Source of the DNA: M3 sp045133615
Lineage (GTDB): Bacteria; Bacteroidota; Bacteroidia; Bacteroidales; Muribaculaceae
Direction of reading: 5' to 3'
Length of the DNA stretch: 34,162 nucleotides
NCBI GenBank assembly: GCA_045133615.1
Contig: JBGUUQ010000134.1
Span: forward strand, 1 to 34,162
The notes beneath the pieces were generated by a model that was given only the letters and a program-made list of their open reading frames with translations, searched no databases and was not told the DNA's origin. This document shows, piece by piece, positions 33,522 through 34,162 of the stretch. Numbering within the stretch: position 1 is the first letter of the stretch; each line of letters opens with the position of its first letter. A program made the position numbers and the translations under genes.

Positions 33522-33958
33522 TTCTTTACAATTTTAGTTGTTACACTATCCGATGTCACGATATAGACACCATTATTCAATTCACTGACATCTACTGCGC
33601 CATTCTCAGAAGTAGCTATCACACGACCATCAATCGTACAAACAGTTATACGACCGCCATTTGCCACTGCAACAGTAGTCCCATCATAAGTAATCTCTTT
33701 CTTATCATCAAGAGGCAATACACATATCTCCGACGAATTACCATTGAATCGCAACGAATAAATCTTATCATCAGCTACATCGTAAGAATTTCCATCGACT
33801 TTGGTTATTACCACTTTTCCATCTGGGAAAGTAATAGACTCAATATCGCTAATAGCAATTTGTGTATCGCCCGTCTTTTCCCTTACAAAGAGGTAATCAA
33901 CAGCATACACCGATATCGCTAATACCGATGCAACAGAAAGTAACAAACACCTTTTCAT
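33518..33958 (-). CDS. small secreted protein with IESITF module and C-terminal sorting-like tail
   Basis: A 146-residue protein: signal peptide MKRCLLLSVASVLAISVYA, then YLFVREKTGDTQIAISDIESITFPDG, then a short beta-rich stretch, and a tail VCTIDGRVIAT...VSELNNGVYIVTSDSVTTKIVKK resembling type A C-terminal sorting signals (type 9 secretion). It is translated first in a two-gene unit with the Cthe_2159-like protein, overlapping by ATGA. Its N-terminal module is similar to that of the partner (see findings). No enzymatic motif. Family name uncertain. No standard promoter seen within 33959-34088. Confidence 0.78.
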   Translation of the reverse strand: MKRCLLLSVASVLAISVYAVDYLFVREKTGDTQIAISDIESITFPDGKVVITKVDGNSYDVADDKIYSLRFNGNSSEICVLPLDDKKEITYDGTTVAVANGGRITVCTIDGRVIATSENGAVDVSELNNGVYIVTSDSVTTKIVKK

Positions 33959-34077
33959 ACAGAATTACAGTTTTATAGGTTAACAATTTTGCTAAATTTA
34001 CAATATTAATCAGCAAAACCACAACCAAATAGACCAACTCCCTAAAAATCAATCCGAATCCCCACTTATCCCCCTGC

Positions 34078-34118
34078 CAAAAACAAGAAAGCCCCGACTC
34101 ATTGCTGAATCGGGGCTT
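34078..34118 (-). terminator. rRNA operon terminator
   Basis: AAGCCCCGA (34089-34097) pairs with TCGGGGCTT (34110-34118); on the minus strand, TTCTTGTTTTTGG follows. It lies 11 bases past the 5S 3' end. Confidence 0.85.
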
Positions 34119-34129
34119 CTTCTGATAAG

Positions 34130-34162
34130 GGGCGGTGACCTACTCTCCCACTTTCGCAGTAC
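34130..34162 (-). rRNA. rrf: 5S ribosomal RNA, 3' end only (cut by window edge)
   Basis: The reverse complement ends ...GTGGGAGAGTAGGTCACCGCC, the conserved 3' arm of 5S rRNA (GGGAGAGTAGG loop and GCC end). Only about 33 bases are inside the window; the rest of the rRNA operon lies to the right. The exact 3' terminal base is uncertain by one or two. Confidence 0.88.

Overview
The window looks like a chromosomal segment of a gut-type Bacteroidales, most likely Muribaculaceae or a close relative (family placement is inference). Signs in the sequence: many genes are preceded by the Bacteroidota -7 element TAnnTTTG, often with an upstream TTG/TTTG; Shine-Dalgarno sequences are almost absent; secreted proteins carry Bacteroidales-style N-terminal modules or C-terminal sorting-like tails; there is a GH97 SusB-type glucosidase and a Rho factor with a long disordered insert. 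No CRISPR array, insertion sequence, prophage or tRNA was recognised.

Layout. 1-600: HU-type DNA-binding protein (minus) with its terminator and promoter. 604-6721: an overlapping plus-strand cluster of two rhomboid proteases, two paralogous membrane-anchored endonuclease/exonuclease/phosphatase (EEP) proteins and, 38 bases on, an M3 metallopeptidase. 6777-9904: nagB, a secreted Asn/Pro/Arg/Ser-rich protein, a convergent Nudix hydrolase and rubrerythrin. 10068-15476: ribosomal protein S1 (rpsA) and polynucleotide phosphorylase (pnp, minus), with an AT-rich acyltransferase-3 gene between them. 15634-19431: small membrane protein, N-acetylmuramidase, PepD dipeptidase, small FVKGGKFP-type membrane protein and OmpH/Skp-like lipoprotein. 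19644-21641: GH97 glycosidase (minus). 22078-26618: rho-ybaK-aroC-radical SAM operon. 26639-33958: four minus-strand groups (S8 protease plus FlgT-like partner; guanine deaminase plus a secreted deaminase-like relative; two secreted surface-type proteins). 34130-34162: the 3' end of a 5S rRNA (minus) with its terminator.

The most striking observation is a ten-G homopolymer at 12077-12086, just inside the beginning of the acyltransferase. As sequenced, the only suitable upstream ATG (12049) is out of frame and stops after 14 codons. Loss of one G, or gain of two, fuses it to an N-terminus carrying the family's N-F-E-L-x-R-I segment. This looks like a slipped-strand phase-variation switch on a surface-glycan-modifying enzyme, captured in the OFF state.

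Other points worth checking: a secreted deaminase-fold protein that has lost all three zinc ligands beside an intact guanine deaminase; a perfect 16-bp stem palindrome inside the Nudix gene; a terminator embedded in the 3' end of a convergent gene; tandem 12-mers running into the rpsA start codon; and a shared N-terminal module in two adjacent secreted proteins.
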